A program made the position numbers and the translations under genes. From Coriobacteriia bacterium (lineage in GTDB: Bacteria > Actinomycetota > Coriobacteriia > Coriobacteriales > Eggerthellaceae): DNA of 32,126 nucleotides. Location: positions 20,150 to 52,275 of the forward strand of contig JAUNCQ010000010.1 in the NCBI GenBank assembly GCA_030526515.1. Direction: 5' to 3'. The notes under the pieces were generated by a model. That model worked only from the letters and a program-made list of their open reading frames with translations. It searched no databases and was not told where the DNA came from. This document shows, piece by piece, positions 10,963-18,318 of this stretch (positions are counted from its first letter, which is position 1; the number at the start of each line of letters is the position of its first letter).

Positions 10963-11941
10963 CACCCGCCCGGCCCGCGCGTATGCGAGGGTCGATCACG
11001 CCGTACAGCACGTTGGCCACCAGGTTGCCGCCGAACACCAGCGCGGCGCTGACCAGGGCAATTGCCACCAGCAGCGGCGCGTCGCCGCCCAGACCGGCCG
11101 TAACCGCCGCCTGCCCCAGGCCCGGATACGAAAACACCTGCTCCACCAGCACCGATCCGCCGAAGATCTCCGAAATGGACGCGAACTGCAGCGTCAAGGC
11201 CGGCAGCGCCACGTTGCGCAGCACGTGTCCCCACAGCAGCTGCCGATCGGACGCGCCGCGGGCCCGGGCAAAGCGCACGTAGTTGGACTCCAGCACGTCC
11301 ACGGTCTTCTCGCGCGTGTGCAGCGCGATGTTGGCCACCCCCAGCAGGGACAGGGTCAGGGCCGGCAGCACCATGCAGTGCAGCGACTGGAACACCGTCA
11401 CCTCCGCCGCCGGCACGCCGATGGGCGCCGAAAATCCCAGCGGGAACCAGCCCAGCCCCACGGAAAACACCATGAGCGCCAGCAGACCCACCCAGAACGT
11501 GGGGGTCGATGCCAGCACGTAGCAGTAGCAGCGCACGGCCCGGTCCAGCAGCGTGCCCCGGCGCATGCCCGCGGCCACGCCCAGCGCAAAGCCCAGCACG
11601 CCGCTGAGCACCCAAGCCGTTGCCATGAGCACCAGGGAGTTGCCAGCACGCACGACCACCACCTGGGCCACCGGCGCGTTGAACCGCAACGACGTTCCCC
11701 AGTCGCCGGCCAGCACGGCTCCCAGCCAGCTGGCGTACCGCTCCCATATGGGCACGTCCACGCCCCAATGGGCGGCAAGCTGCGCACGCTTGGCGTCGGA
11801 CATTCCCAACAGCGCGTTCTGGCCCACGTTGGCCTGCACCGGATCAATGGGCGAAAGCCCCACCAGCACAAAGGTGATCACGCTCACGGCGAACATGAGC
11901 GTGATCAACCTGATCACCTGTATAAATATGTGCCTTCCCAC
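10949..11941 (-). CDS. ABC transporter permease (NikB/DppB type)
   Basis: A 330-residue inner-membrane permease. The N-terminus IRLITLMFAVSVITFVLVGL is the usual first helix. The extracytoplasmic segment with SPIDPVQANVG and GDWGTSLRF, and the cytoplasmic loop TREKTVDVLESNYVRFARAR, are diagnostic of the DppB/OppB/NikB family. Further motifs are EIFGGSVLVEQVFSYPGLG and the C-terminal GVIDPRIR. It starts 14 bp after the stop of the substrate-binding protein gene and overlaps the next permease, as expected for a single operon. Confidence 0.93.
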   Translation of the reverse strand: MGRHIFIQVIRLITLMFAVSVITFVLVGLSPIDPVQANVGQNALLGMSDAKRAQLAAHWGVDVPIWERYASWLGAVLAGDWGTSLRFNAPVAQVVVVRAGNSLVLMATAWVLSGVLGFALGVAAGMRRGTLLDRAVRCYCYVLASTPTFWVGLLALMVFSVGLGWFPLGFSAPIGVPAAEVTVFQSLHCMVLPALTLSLLGVANIALHTREKTVDVLESNYVRFARARGASDRQLLWGHVLRNVALPALTLQFASISEIFGGSVLVEQVFSYPGLGQAAVTAGLGGDAPLLVAIALVSAALVFGGNLVANVLYGVIDPRIRAGRAGDGRG

Positions 11942-11954
11942 GAATCCCCCCGGG

Positions 11955-13598
11955 CTATGCGGACCAGGTCCACTGATCCACGTTGTTGGCCAGGGACCAG
12001 CCGTGGCCGTGGGGATGAGGCTTCTGCTGGGCCACCTTCAGGTTGGAGCGCTTGAAGTACAGATGGTCCACGTTGGCCAGCCACACCCAGGTGGCAGCAC
12101 CCTGGGGAGCAACACCGACGCCGGCTTTTTCGTCCCACTGGGCCAACTTGTAGTGCTCGTAGGACTCCTCCACCGACGGCGCCGCCAGGGCAGCGTCCAG
12201 GTGCTTGTCGATGTCCTTGCTGTCATAGGCGGCCACGTTGCCCCAACCCGTGGAGTAGGTGAGCTCGTACAGCTCCACCGGGGCGTTGGAGCCCCAGCCC
12301 CACAGGATGGGCGTGGTGAACTGAGCCGGATACAGGTCGGTGTCCCAGTCGCCGCCCTTGGGAGTGACCTCCACGCCCAGGGCCTTCATCTGGTTGGCAA
12401 ACTCGTAGGCCAGAGCCTGGCGCACGGAGTCGCCGCTGGCATACAGCAGGTCGAAGGCCGCCCGGACGCCGTCCTTCTCACGGATGCCGTCCTTGCCGGG
12501 CTTCCAGCCGCCTTCGTCCAGGATCTTCTTGGCCTTGGCCACGTCGGTTTCCACCTTCATGTCCTCGGACGCCCACGGCATGCCGTCGCCCACGCTGTAG
12601 GCCTTGGTGCCGTAACCGTTCAGCACGTTCTTGATCATGGCGTCGCGGTCCACGCCGTAGTTCAGGGCGCGACGCATGGCCAGGTCGCAGGTGACGTCGT
12701 TGCCCACCGCGTGCTCGGCGCCGTCCATGCCCACGCGGGCCGCGTCCTCGCCGGCAGGCCGGGTCGGCAGGCTGATGCCGCGGGAGTCAACGGACTCGCA
12801 CACGAACAGCTCGTAGCCGTCGGGCACGTTGTCTGCCAGCAGGGCGGACGTGTACGCAATGTCCACTTCGCCCGCCTTGGCCGCCGCCATGGCCGCATCC
12901 TCCTCCATGAACACCACCACGACGCGCTCCATCAGCGGGGCGTCACCGTAATAGTCGGGGTTGGCCTTGAAGATGATCTGCTGGCCCTGGTCCCACTGCT
13001 CCAGCAGGTAGCGACCGGAGCCTACCGGCTTGGCGCCGTAGTCCTTGCCGTAGGCGTGCTCGGGAACAATGCCCAGCACCGCCAGGGTGTACAGCAGCGC
13101 GTTGTTGGGCTTGGCCATGCGCAGCTCCACGGTGGTGCCGTCCAGGGCCACGGCCTCCTTGACCATGGACAGGTCCGCCTGGGCGGTTTCGGAAGCGTTG
13201 ATGGTGTTGATGGTGAAGGCCACGTCGGCCGCGGTCAGAGGCTGTCCGTCGCTGAACTTGGCGTCGTCGCGCAGGGTGAAGGTCCAGGTCATGCCGTCCT
13301 TGGAGCACTCGTAGGACGTGGCCAGGTCGTTGACGAACTCCAGGTCAATGTTGGTGGTGATCAGCGTGGACTGGATCAGCGGCTCATGCACGTGCTCGCC
13401 GCAGCCCCAGGAAACGCAGGGGTCGAAGCCGGCCGCCGGCTCGGAGCTGGGGCTCATGGCAATGATCACCTGGCTGGCCTTGCCTTCTCCCTGACCCTGG
13501 CCCTGGCCACCGCAGCCGACCAGACCGGAGCCCAGCAGGCCCGCGGCCGAAAGCAGGCCGAACCCCTTCATGAAGCTTCGCCGAGAAATCTGGGCCAC
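11955..13598 (-). CDS. Extracytoplasmic substrate-binding lipoprotein (NikA/DppA type)
   Basis: The 547-residue protein captures the substrate outside the membrane and delivers it to the permeases. It starts with a twin-arginine-type signal RRSFMKGFG, a hydrophobic stretch and a lipobox LVGC, so Cys28 should be lipidated and the protein exported folded. The rest is an SBP family 5 protein with family motifs (WTFTLRDDAKFSDGQPLTAA and RRALNYGVDRDAMIKNVLNG). Histidines in GEHVHEPL and PHPHGHGW could contact a metal. Start is GTG 13598 with GGGAGGGGAGGG upstream. It is the first gene of the importer operon, controlled by the promoter and palindrome at 13691-13746. Peptide versus nickel specificity cannot be fixed from the fold alone. 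Confidence 0.92.
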   Translation of the reverse strand: MAQISRRSFMKGFGLLSAAGLLGSGLVGCGGQGQGQGEGKASQVIIAMSPSSEPAAGFDPCVSWGCGEHVHEPLIQSTLITTNIDLEFVNDLATSYECSKDGMTWTFTLRDDAKFSDGQPLTAADVAFTINTINASETAQADLSMVKEAVALDGTTVELRMAKPNNALLYTLAVLGIVPEHAYGKDYGAKPVGSGRYLLEQWDQGQQIIFKANPDYYGDAPLMERVVVVFMEEDAAMAAAKAGEVDIAYTSALLADNVPDGYELFVCESVDSRGISLPTRPAGEDAARVGMDGAEHAVGNDVTCDLAMRRALNYGVDRDAMIKNVLNGYGTKAYSVGDGMPWASEDMKVETDVAKAKKILDEGGWKPGKDGIREKDGVRAAFDLLYASGDSVRQALAYEFANQMKALGVEVTPKGGDWDTDLYPAQFTTPILWGWGSNAPVELYELTYSTGWGNVAAYDSKDIDKHLDAALAAPSVEESYEHYKLAQWDEKAGVGVAPQGAATWVWLANVDHLYFKRSNLKVAQQKPHPHGHGWSLANNVDQWTWSA

Positions 13599-13690
13599 AA
13601 TGCCCTCCCCTCCCGCGCAGCCCGGACGCGGTCATAACCGCAACCGCAGCCACGACCGCAACCGCGCCTATGCCGCCGTCAGCAACGCGC

Positions 13691-13717
13691 GTAACACAAT
13701 TCAAAAATTCGTGTTAC
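13691..13717 (-). promoter_or_regulatory. Palindromic operator of the ABC importer operon (NikR-like candidate)
   Basis: GTAACAC (13691-13697) and GTGTTAC (13711-13717) form perfect 7-bp arms separated by 13 bases. The palindrome begins one base downstream of the -10 box of the operon promoter, so a bound repressor would cover the transcription start. A two-arm site with a spacer of this length and this half-site sequence recalls sites described for some NikR proteins, though the arm order may differ; the assignment is an inference. Confidence 0.6.
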
Positions 13718-13718
13718 C

Positions 13719-13746
13719 AGTATACGGACGCAAATACCCCGCGCAA
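13719..13746 (-). promoter_or_regulatory. Promoter of the ABC importer operon
   Basis: On the minus strand TTGCGC (13746-13741) and TATACT (13724-13719) are spaced by 16 bp, a good sigma-70-type promoter. It predicts a 5' leader of about 110 nt before the GTG at 13598. Confidence 0.65.
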
Positions 13747-13780
13747 CCCCCAATGTTACGAATGGTGCGAATTTCACAAC

Positions 13781-13806
13781 GGGCGAAATCGCCGGGGCTT
13801 TCGCCC
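13781..13806 (-). terminator. Hairpin of paired GGRCGAAA octamers after the MBL gene
   Basis: GGGCGAAA (13781-13788) and TTTCGCCC (13799-13806) are exact inverted copies across a 10-base GC-rich loop, immediately past the stop codon of the MBL-fold gene. No T-run follows, so termination is possible but not certain. Confidence 0.55.
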
Positions 13807-13810
13807 TACC

Positions 13811-14860
13811 CTAGAAGCACAGCTTGCAGGGGTCGAACCCTCGGGACCGGGCGCTGCGCAGGGTCGTCTTGATCTTGGAGTATCGCAGGCAGGAGCACCA
13901 GGACCGGTGGTACTTGGTGCCGGTGCGCGTCAGGTACACCGCGGTCCCCGAAGACGCCGTCGACCCGGAGCCGCTGCTGGCCGACGACCCGCTGCTGGAC
14001 GAGCCGCCGCCCGCCGTGGACGTGGACGCCTTGGCGCGCGTGGACACCTTCCCCGCGGAAACTACCAGCTTCACGCTGCCCGAACGGTCGGTGCGGTACC
14101 ACTTCACGCCAGCGCGCTTCAGCCGCTTCAGCACCGTGGATGTGGGATGCCCGTAGGAGTTTCGCCCCACGGAAACAAGGGCGTACTTGGGCCGCACCCG
14201 CTTCAGGAACGATGAGCTGGTGGAGTAGGACGACCCATGGTGGCCCACCTTCAGGATGGTGGACCGCAGCGTCCGCCCGCTGCGCATGAGCTTGGACTCG
14301 ACCTCGGTGGACGCATCGGCCATGAGCAGGGCCGAAACCTTCCCCGATACCGCTCGCAGCACCAGCGACCCATCGTTGGAGTCGCCGTGCTTGGAGCCGC
14401 CGAACAGCACCGTCACCTTGGCCGAGCCCAGCTTGTAGGTGGCGCCGGCCCGCGGATGCGAATAGGAGCACCCCTCCGCCCGCATGTAGCGCAGGAACCG
14501 CTTGTAGGTGCGGGTAGTAGAGCTCTTGGGCGAGTACAGCGTCCGCTTGACCTTGAAGTTCTTGTACACCGCCACGGAACCGCCAATGTGGTCGGCGTCC
14601 GGATGCGTGGCCACGTAGTAGTCCAGCGTCTTCACGCCCGCCTTCTTCAGGTAGCGCACCACGGACCGCGCCTGGCTGGCATCGCCGGAGTCCACCAGCA
14701 TGGCGTGGCCATTGCTCTTGATGAGCGTGGCGTCACCCTGCCCGCAGTCGATGGCCGTCACGGTCATGGCGGCGTGGGCGCTCGCACCGGGCAGGCACAG
14801 CGCAAGGCCGGCAATAATCAGGGCGAAAATTCCGCCGCGCAGGCGGGCAGCAACGTTCAT
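13811..14860 (-). CDS. Secreted MBL-fold hydrolase, ComEC/Rec2-like, with C-terminal Cys motif
   Basis: The protein has 349 residues from ATG 14860. That ATG lies 6 bases after CGGGAG; the ATG two codons earlier abuts the Shine-Dalgarno and is less likely. A signal peptide (FALIIAGLALCLPGASAHAA) precedes a metallo-beta-lactamase domain like the hydrolase part of ComEC: DCGQGDATL, LVDSGD, the metal-binding THPDADHIGG, then LLMADA, VGHHGS and NSYGHP. The metal ligands appear complete. After a Ser/Gly-rich linker the last 45 residues read YHRSWCSCLRYSK and DPCKLCF, a small Cys motif found at the end of many secreted MBL and nuclease proteins in Gram-positives. It is probably a periplasmic or secreted nuclease or phosphodiesterase. 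It lacks the ComEC channel and so is not itself a DNA translocase. Confidence 0.85.
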   Translation of the reverse strand: MNVAARLRGGIFALIIAGLALCLPGASAHAAMTVTAIDCGQGDATLIKSNGHAMLVDSGDASQARSVVRYLKKAGVKTLDYYVATHPDADHIGGSVAVYKNFKVKRTLYSPKSSTTRTYKRFLRYMRAEGCSYSHPRAGATYKLGSAKVTVLFGGSKHGDSNDGSLVLRAVSGKVSALLMADASTEVESKLMRSGRTLRSTILKVGHHGSSYSTSSSFLKRVRPKYALVSVGRNSYGHPTSTVLKRLKRAGVKWYRTDRSGSVKLVVSAGKVSTRAKASTSTAGGGSSSSGSSASSGSGSTASSGTAVYLTRTGTKYHRSWCSCLRYSKIKTTLRSARSRGFDPCKLCF

Positions 14861-14902
14861 GGGCATCTCCCGGAGTCGATAAATCGTTCACACACTTCCC
14901 CC

Positions 14903-14908
14903 ATTATA
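14903..14908 (-). promoter_or_regulatory. -10 box for the MBL-fold gene
   Basis: A perfect TATAAT on the minus strand, about 43 bp before the start codon of the MBL gene. The -35 region is GC-rich and unclear. The remaining bases to about 15020 are low-complexity GC repeats (GCCCC runs) without recognisable content. Confidence 0.5.
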
Positions 14909-15025
14909 GAGCCGCACCCGAACCCCGCAGGCACCGCCACGCAAGCGGCGCGCCCTGCGGCGCCCCACGCCCCGCGCCCCGCGGCGCCCCTGCGCGCCCC
15001 ACAACCGCCCGCGCGCCGTGCGCTT

Positions 15026-15053
15026 TTGACCCCTGCAGGCAACGTGATACTAT
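15026..15053 (+). promoter_or_regulatory. Promoter of the DnaA-like gene
   Basis: TTGACC (15026-15031) and TACTAT (15048-15053) are spaced by 16 bp, a good sigma-70 match. The start codon lies 63 bp downstream. Confidence 0.65.
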
Positions 15054-15072
15054 ACGACCCGTAAACTAGTAC

Positions 15073-15092
15073 GAACTGGACTAGTCCAGTTC
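15073..15092. promoter_or_regulatory. 20-bp perfect palindrome between promoter and DnaA-like gene
   Basis: GAACTGGACTAGTCCAGTTC reads the same on both strands. It begins about 20 bp past the -10 box and ends before the Shine-Dalgarno AGGGGG (15101-15106). It could be an operator for a dimeric regulator or a 5'-leader hairpin. The core ACTAGT is repeated just upstream (15065-15070). Confidence 0.6.
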
Positions 15093-15115
15093 CCAAACGT
15101 AGGGGGCGTTTGACT

Positions 15116-15808
15116 ATGAGAACTCCACTTGATGCACTCATCATCACCGACGGCAACCGCGAAGGCTTCCAGCGCGTCATCGACTGCACGCATGCCGAGG
15201 GCCCGCAGCTGCTGTTCATCGTGGGCGAAAAGGGCACCGGCAAGACCACGCTGCTCCGCGCCCGTCAGCTGGAAAAGGACCTGCTGTCCACCAAGCACGT
15301 GACCTACAAGCCCTGCGCTCAGATCCTGGACGCCATCCACGCCTGCGCCTTCGACGAGGACCTGGACGCCCTGGGCACCACCGACGTGCTGCTGCTGGAC
15401 GACATCGAGGGCTTCCTGGAGGACGAAACCCTGGGCGCACCCACCGCTCACTGCCTGCTGAAGGAGCGCATCGACCGCGGCTTCACCACGGTCATCACCT
15501 CCTCCAAGCCCATTGCTGAGCTGGGCGAAATCGGCGAGCTGGCCGACGACCTGGCCAAGTTCGAGGAGTTCACCGTCCAGCCCATCGACGACGACGCCAT
15601 GCTGAGCCTGATCCAGTCCCTGGTCGACTCCTACGCCGACCTGGAGACCGCGCCCAAGCTCACCGACGAGGCCATCGCCTACATCGCCAACGAAATGGAC
15701 GTGAACACCACCATGAAGGCAAAGGCCATCGACTTCCTGATGACCCAGTACCAGGGCGAAGCCGGCGAAACCCTCTCCCTGACTGCCGTCAAGCAGATCC
15801 TGGAGTAG
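15116..15808 (+). CDS. DnaA/Hda-like AAA+ ATPase without DNA-binding domain
   Basis: The 230-residue protein corresponds to the AAA+ core of DnaA and is the size of E. coli Hda. GNREGF near the N-terminus mirrors the DnaA SNR element. Walker A is GEKGTGKTT (37-45), Walker B VLLLDDIE (91-98), and sensor-1 lies in VITSSKP. Two DnaA hallmarks are altered. The arginine-finger box, normally RLRSRF, reads ELADDLAKF, and the sensor-2 region, normally NVRELEGAL, is NTTMKAKAI. There is no helix-turn-helix domain IV. It may still bind ATP but is unlikely to form a normal DnaA filament by itself. Start is ATG 15116 with AGGGGG 9 bases upstream. It is monocistronic, with its own promoter, palindrome and terminator. 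A role in regulating initiation is inferred only from the family. Confidence 0.75.
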   Translation: MRTPLDALIITDGNREGFQRVIDCTHAEGPQLLFIVGEKGTGKTTLLRARQLEKDLLSTKHVTYKPCAQILDAIHACAFDEDLDALGTTDVLLLDDIEGFLEDETLGAPTAHCLLKERIDRGFTTVITSSKPIAELGEIGELADDLAKFEEFTVQPIDDDAMLSLIQSLVDSYADLETAPKLTDEAIAYIANEMDVNTTMKAKAIDFLMTQYQGEAGETLSLTAVKQILE

Positions 15809-16115
15809 GGAATCAGCCCAGATCCCGCTTCAAACAGGGCGGTCACACGGGTAAAACCGGGCGACCGCCCTTCTTTTTCGTCCTCATACGGGCAATACGA
15901 GCGACCGCGCGCTTTGCCCGTTGAGACCAAAATTACAGCACGCAAAATTCTCATACTCTCCATAAAGTGGTACGATTCAAACGTTATGCGAATGTCGCCT
16001 TCCCTCCGTGCGCAGCCAACCCCTGACTTTCCTGCCCATGGACGAAAGGCGCGATGCGACGCACTCACGCCGCATAAGCACACATTGAGTGAGTTCCAAT
16101 CAAGAAAGGAAAGAC
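15809..16115. other. Intergenic region before the MFS gene
   Basis: Contains the terminator at 15837-15879, two octamer copies (15876-15883 minus and 16040-16047 plus) and an inverted repeat CGGGCAA/TTGCCCG (15889-15895 and 15914-15920). An AT-richer patch (15921-15980) probably holds the MFS promoter, although no clean -35/-10 pair could be fixed. No small gene was recognised. Confidence 0.5.
15837..15879 (+). terminator. Terminator of the DnaA-like gene
   Basis: GGGCGGTC and GACCGCCC enclose a second small stem, followed by TTCTTTTT. The tail overlaps an octamer copy (15876-15883). Confidence 0.85.
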
Positions 16116-17399
16116 ATGGCTGAAATGACTGCTGCTCAGGTCAAGAGCAAGCGCATGGTATACCTGGCTCTGTCCGTGGTGTCCCTGCTGTTCCTGGGCC
16201 TGATCTACGCATTCTCTATGTTCGCCGCGCCTATGTGCCAGGTGTTCGGCTACGAAAAGGCTGCTGTTGGCCTGACCTTCAACATCATGATGATCACCTT
16301 CTGCGTGGGCGCCGTCCTGGGCTCCCAGATCGAAAAGAAGCTGGGCGTCAAGGGCACCCTGATCGTGGGCGCCGCCATGTACGCCATCGGCTTCATCGGC
16401 AACGGTGCCATGGGCGGTAACGACGTTATGTTCGTCTACCTGTTCTACGGCGTCATCGCAGGCCTGGGCGTGGGCGTTGGCTACAACACCGTCCTGGCCA
16501 CCACCAACGTGTGGTTCCCCGACAAGGTCGGCTTCTCCTCCGGCGTCCTGATGATGGGCTTCGGTCTGGGCTCCCTGATCTTCGGCACCCTGGCCACCAA
16601 CCTGTACAAGGGCGGCATGGACCTGCATGTCATCTTCATGGCCATCGGCGTCATCGGCGGCATCGTCATCGCCATCTCCGGCCTGATCCTGCAGCGTCCG
16701 CCGGCAAACATCGTTGCCCTGATGTGCCCCGAAAAGGCCGCTGCCTCCGGCAACACCGGCTACGACCCCGCTGACGACGACGCAGCCCTGAAGACCCCCA
16801 TGTTCTACGTGTACTGGGTGTGGGCAATCATCGTCATCGCCGTGGGCCTGGCCACCATCGGCAACTGCGCATCTGACGCTCAGGCCGTGGGTTGGGACGA
16901 AGGCTTCGCCACCCTGCTGGTCGGTCTGGTCTCCGTCTGCAACGGCCTGGCCCGCGTGGTCATCGGCATGATCTTCGACAAGACCAACGTCAAGGTCACC
17001 ATGCTGATCGACGGCCTGGTCTCCGTCGTCGCCACCGTCTGCATCATCGGCGGCTTCATGCTGGGCCAGCCGGTCCTGTACGTGGTCGGCGCCTTCTGCT
17101 GCGGCTTCTGCTACGGCGGCGTTCCGGTTGTGGCATCTGCGTTCTCCCGCTCCCGCTTCGGCGCGAAGAACTACCCGCTCAACCTGTCCCTGGCCAACTT
17201 CGCCATCGTGTTCGCTTCCCTGCTGAACCTGCTGATCCAGAACGTCACGGCCGGCGCACCGCGCTACGTCGTGTTCGGCGTGCTGTTCGTCCTGACCATC
17301 ATCGCCGTCCTGGACGTCATCCCCTTCTCCAAGATGTTCGACAAGGGCGTCGCGGAGCTGGAGGAGCGCCGCAAGGCCCACGCAGCCAAGGCTGCCTAG
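16116..17399 (+). CDS. MFS transporter, oxalate/formate antiporter (OxlT-like) family
   Basis: A 427-residue inner-membrane carrier with twelve hydrophobic segments in two six-helix halves. The first helix ends GLIYAFSMFAAPM. The cytoplasmic loop after helix 2 has GSQIEKKLGVKG (variant MFS motif), and GLGVGVGYNTVLATTNVWFP in helix 4-5 is characteristic of the OFA family. The second half repeats the motif as VVIGMIFDKTNVKV. Members exchange small organic acids; the actual substrate here is unknown. The start is ATG 16116 behind AGAAAGGAAAG. It is convergent with the first zinc-ribbon gene, each with its own terminator. Codon use is strongly biased to G/C endings, suggesting high expression. 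Confidence 0.9.
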   Translation: MAEMTAAQVKSKRMVYLALSVVSLLFLGLIYAFSMFAAPMCQVFGYEKAAVGLTFNIMMITFCVGAVLGSQIEKKLGVKGTLIVGAAMYAIGFIGNGAMGGNDVMFVYLFYGVIAGLGVGVGYNTVLATTNVWFPDKVGFSSGVLMMGFGLGSLIFGTLATNLYKGGMDLHVIFMAIGVIGGIVIAISGLILQRPPANIVALMCPEKAAASGNTGYDPADDDAALKTPMFYVYWVWAIIVIAVGLATIGNCASDAQAVGWDEGFATLLVGLVSVCNGLARVVIGMIFDKTNVKVTMLIDGLVSVVATVCIIGGFMLGQPVLYVVGAFCCGFCYGGVPVVASAFSRSRFGAKNYPLNLSLANFAIVFASLLNLLIQNVTAGAPRYVVFGVLFVLTIIAVLDVIPFSKMFDKGVAELEERRKAHAAKAA

Positions 17400-17420
17400 C
17401 CCCAAGCGCATAGCATCTGC

Positions 17421-17457
17421 AAGGCCGGTCGCCTTCGGGCGGCCGGCCTTTTTATTT
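17421..17457 (+). terminator. MFS gene terminator
   Basis: A 13-bp stem with one G-T pair around a TTCG tetraloop (17421-17450), followed by TTTTTATTT. Confidence 0.92.
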
Positions 17458-17460
17458 CCA

Positions 17461-17515
17461 GGACGAAAGGAAGGCGCGTCGCATGCGCAGCACTCCCCTT
17501 CCTTCTATTTCGCCC
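17461..17515. repeat. Extended inverted pair of GGRCGAAA octamers
   Basis: GGACGAAAGGAAGG (17461-17474) faces CCTTCCTTCTATTTCGCCC (17497-17515). The arms pair over both the octamer and GGAAGG, with a small bulge. It lies between two ordinary terminators in a convergent intergenic region. Confidence 0.65.
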
Positions 17516-17517
17516 TG

Positions 17518-17550
17518 AAAAACAGAAGGCCCCCGCAAAAGCGGGGGCCT
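17518..17550 (-). terminator. Terminator of the first zinc-ribbon gene
   Basis: AGGCCCCCGC and GCGGGGGCCT (17527-17550) pair perfectly around AAAA. On the minus strand the stem is followed by TCTGTTTTT. Confidence 0.88.
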
Positions 17551-17583
17551 CCCTAACGATGTAGAACGTCTAGCTTTCCGCGA

Positions 17584-17793
17584 CTACTGGAACTTGCGGT
17601 CCTGGTTGCGGCGCTCGGACTCATCAATCGGCTTGTACGTGGCACCTGCGATGTCGTCGGTGATGACCTTGTCAGCACCACACTTCTTACAGGTCGGAGC
17701 TTCGGCAGCGTTAAACGTGTCGCACTCAGGGCAACGCCACAGAATATTACCGATCGGCGGCGGACGGAAGCCGCCCTTCATCTGCTGAGACAT
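17584..17793 (-). CDS. Small zinc-ribbon protein, copy A
   Basis: A 69-residue soluble protein. It begins MSQQMKGGFRPPPIGN, then has one rubredoxin-like knuckle pair CPEC and CKKC separated by 14 residues (TFNAAEAPT lies between), fit for one Zn or Fe. The tail is polar with YKPIDESERRNQDRK. The copy at 25000-25209 differs by a single Asp/Glu, yet 28 nucleotides differ, all at third codon positions. A third relative is at 28350-28532. FRPP, the C-x2-C-x2-FNA block and CKKCGA define the family. GGAGGAG precedes ATG 17793. The function is unknown. Because copies B and C flank a molybdoenzyme, a role in redox-enzyme assembly or electron transfer is possible. Confidence 0.85.
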   Translation of the reverse strand: MSQQMKGGFRPPPIGNILWRCPECDTFNAAEAPTCKKCGADKVITDDIAGATYKPIDESERRNQDRKFQ

Positions 17794-18318
17794 AATCTCC
17801 TCCTAGACTTGTCCCTTTCCTACATCTTCCAATCAAATCCCGGCTGGCGGGATGAGTTGGCAATCCGGCCGACGGACAACCTCACCCTGTGTCCATCTGC
17901 TGCCCTTATCTTACACCAGTATGACGTCTCAGGAGCCTTTGACTTGCCCATATTCTTTCATACTCGTCATAGATTTGCGCTCAATTGACCCCTTGACAGA
18001 CCGCCCCAACGGACGTATCCGCCCGACCTTTGAATCAAGCCCGCATCGCGTCCAACATTACTTTTTTCCGAAGTAGTACTAGATGCCACTATGCCGTTGA
18101 CCTGGCGTTTTCCCCAGGGTCTCATACCCATCTCATACTCCTAGCACTCCCCTGGCCAAAAAGACGCTGTTTGTAGGCGGATAATCCAAATGGGCTGAGT
18201 TAGAATAGAACCCAAACAAACACGGGCTGTTCAGGTCACCAAGCTTCGGACGCTGCGGTCCTCGCGCGATCGTCGTCTCGTATGACCCCGGCAGCCCCCG
18301 ACCAAATGGGAGAAATTT
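17794..18318. other. Long intergenic region with regulatory blocks shared with 28533-28988
   Basis: 525 bp without a gene between divergent zinc-ribbon A and the first trigger-factor-like gene. Two blocks recur upstream of zinc-ribbon C. The first is 17959-17987 (CATACTCG, AGATTTGCGCTCAATTG). The second is 18074-18133 (TAGTACTA, then CGTTTTCCCCAGG, then CATACCCATCT). A TTGACA (17992-17997) lacks a convincing -10. TAGAAT (18201-18206) may be the -10 for the chaperone genes. The rest holds nothing I recognise. Confidence 0.5.

Noticed and set aside
14930-15020. GC-rich low-complexity tract, considered as origin or regulatory element
   Set aside because: No DnaA boxes, no AT-rich unwinding element and no ordered repeat units; it appears to be simple compositional bias.
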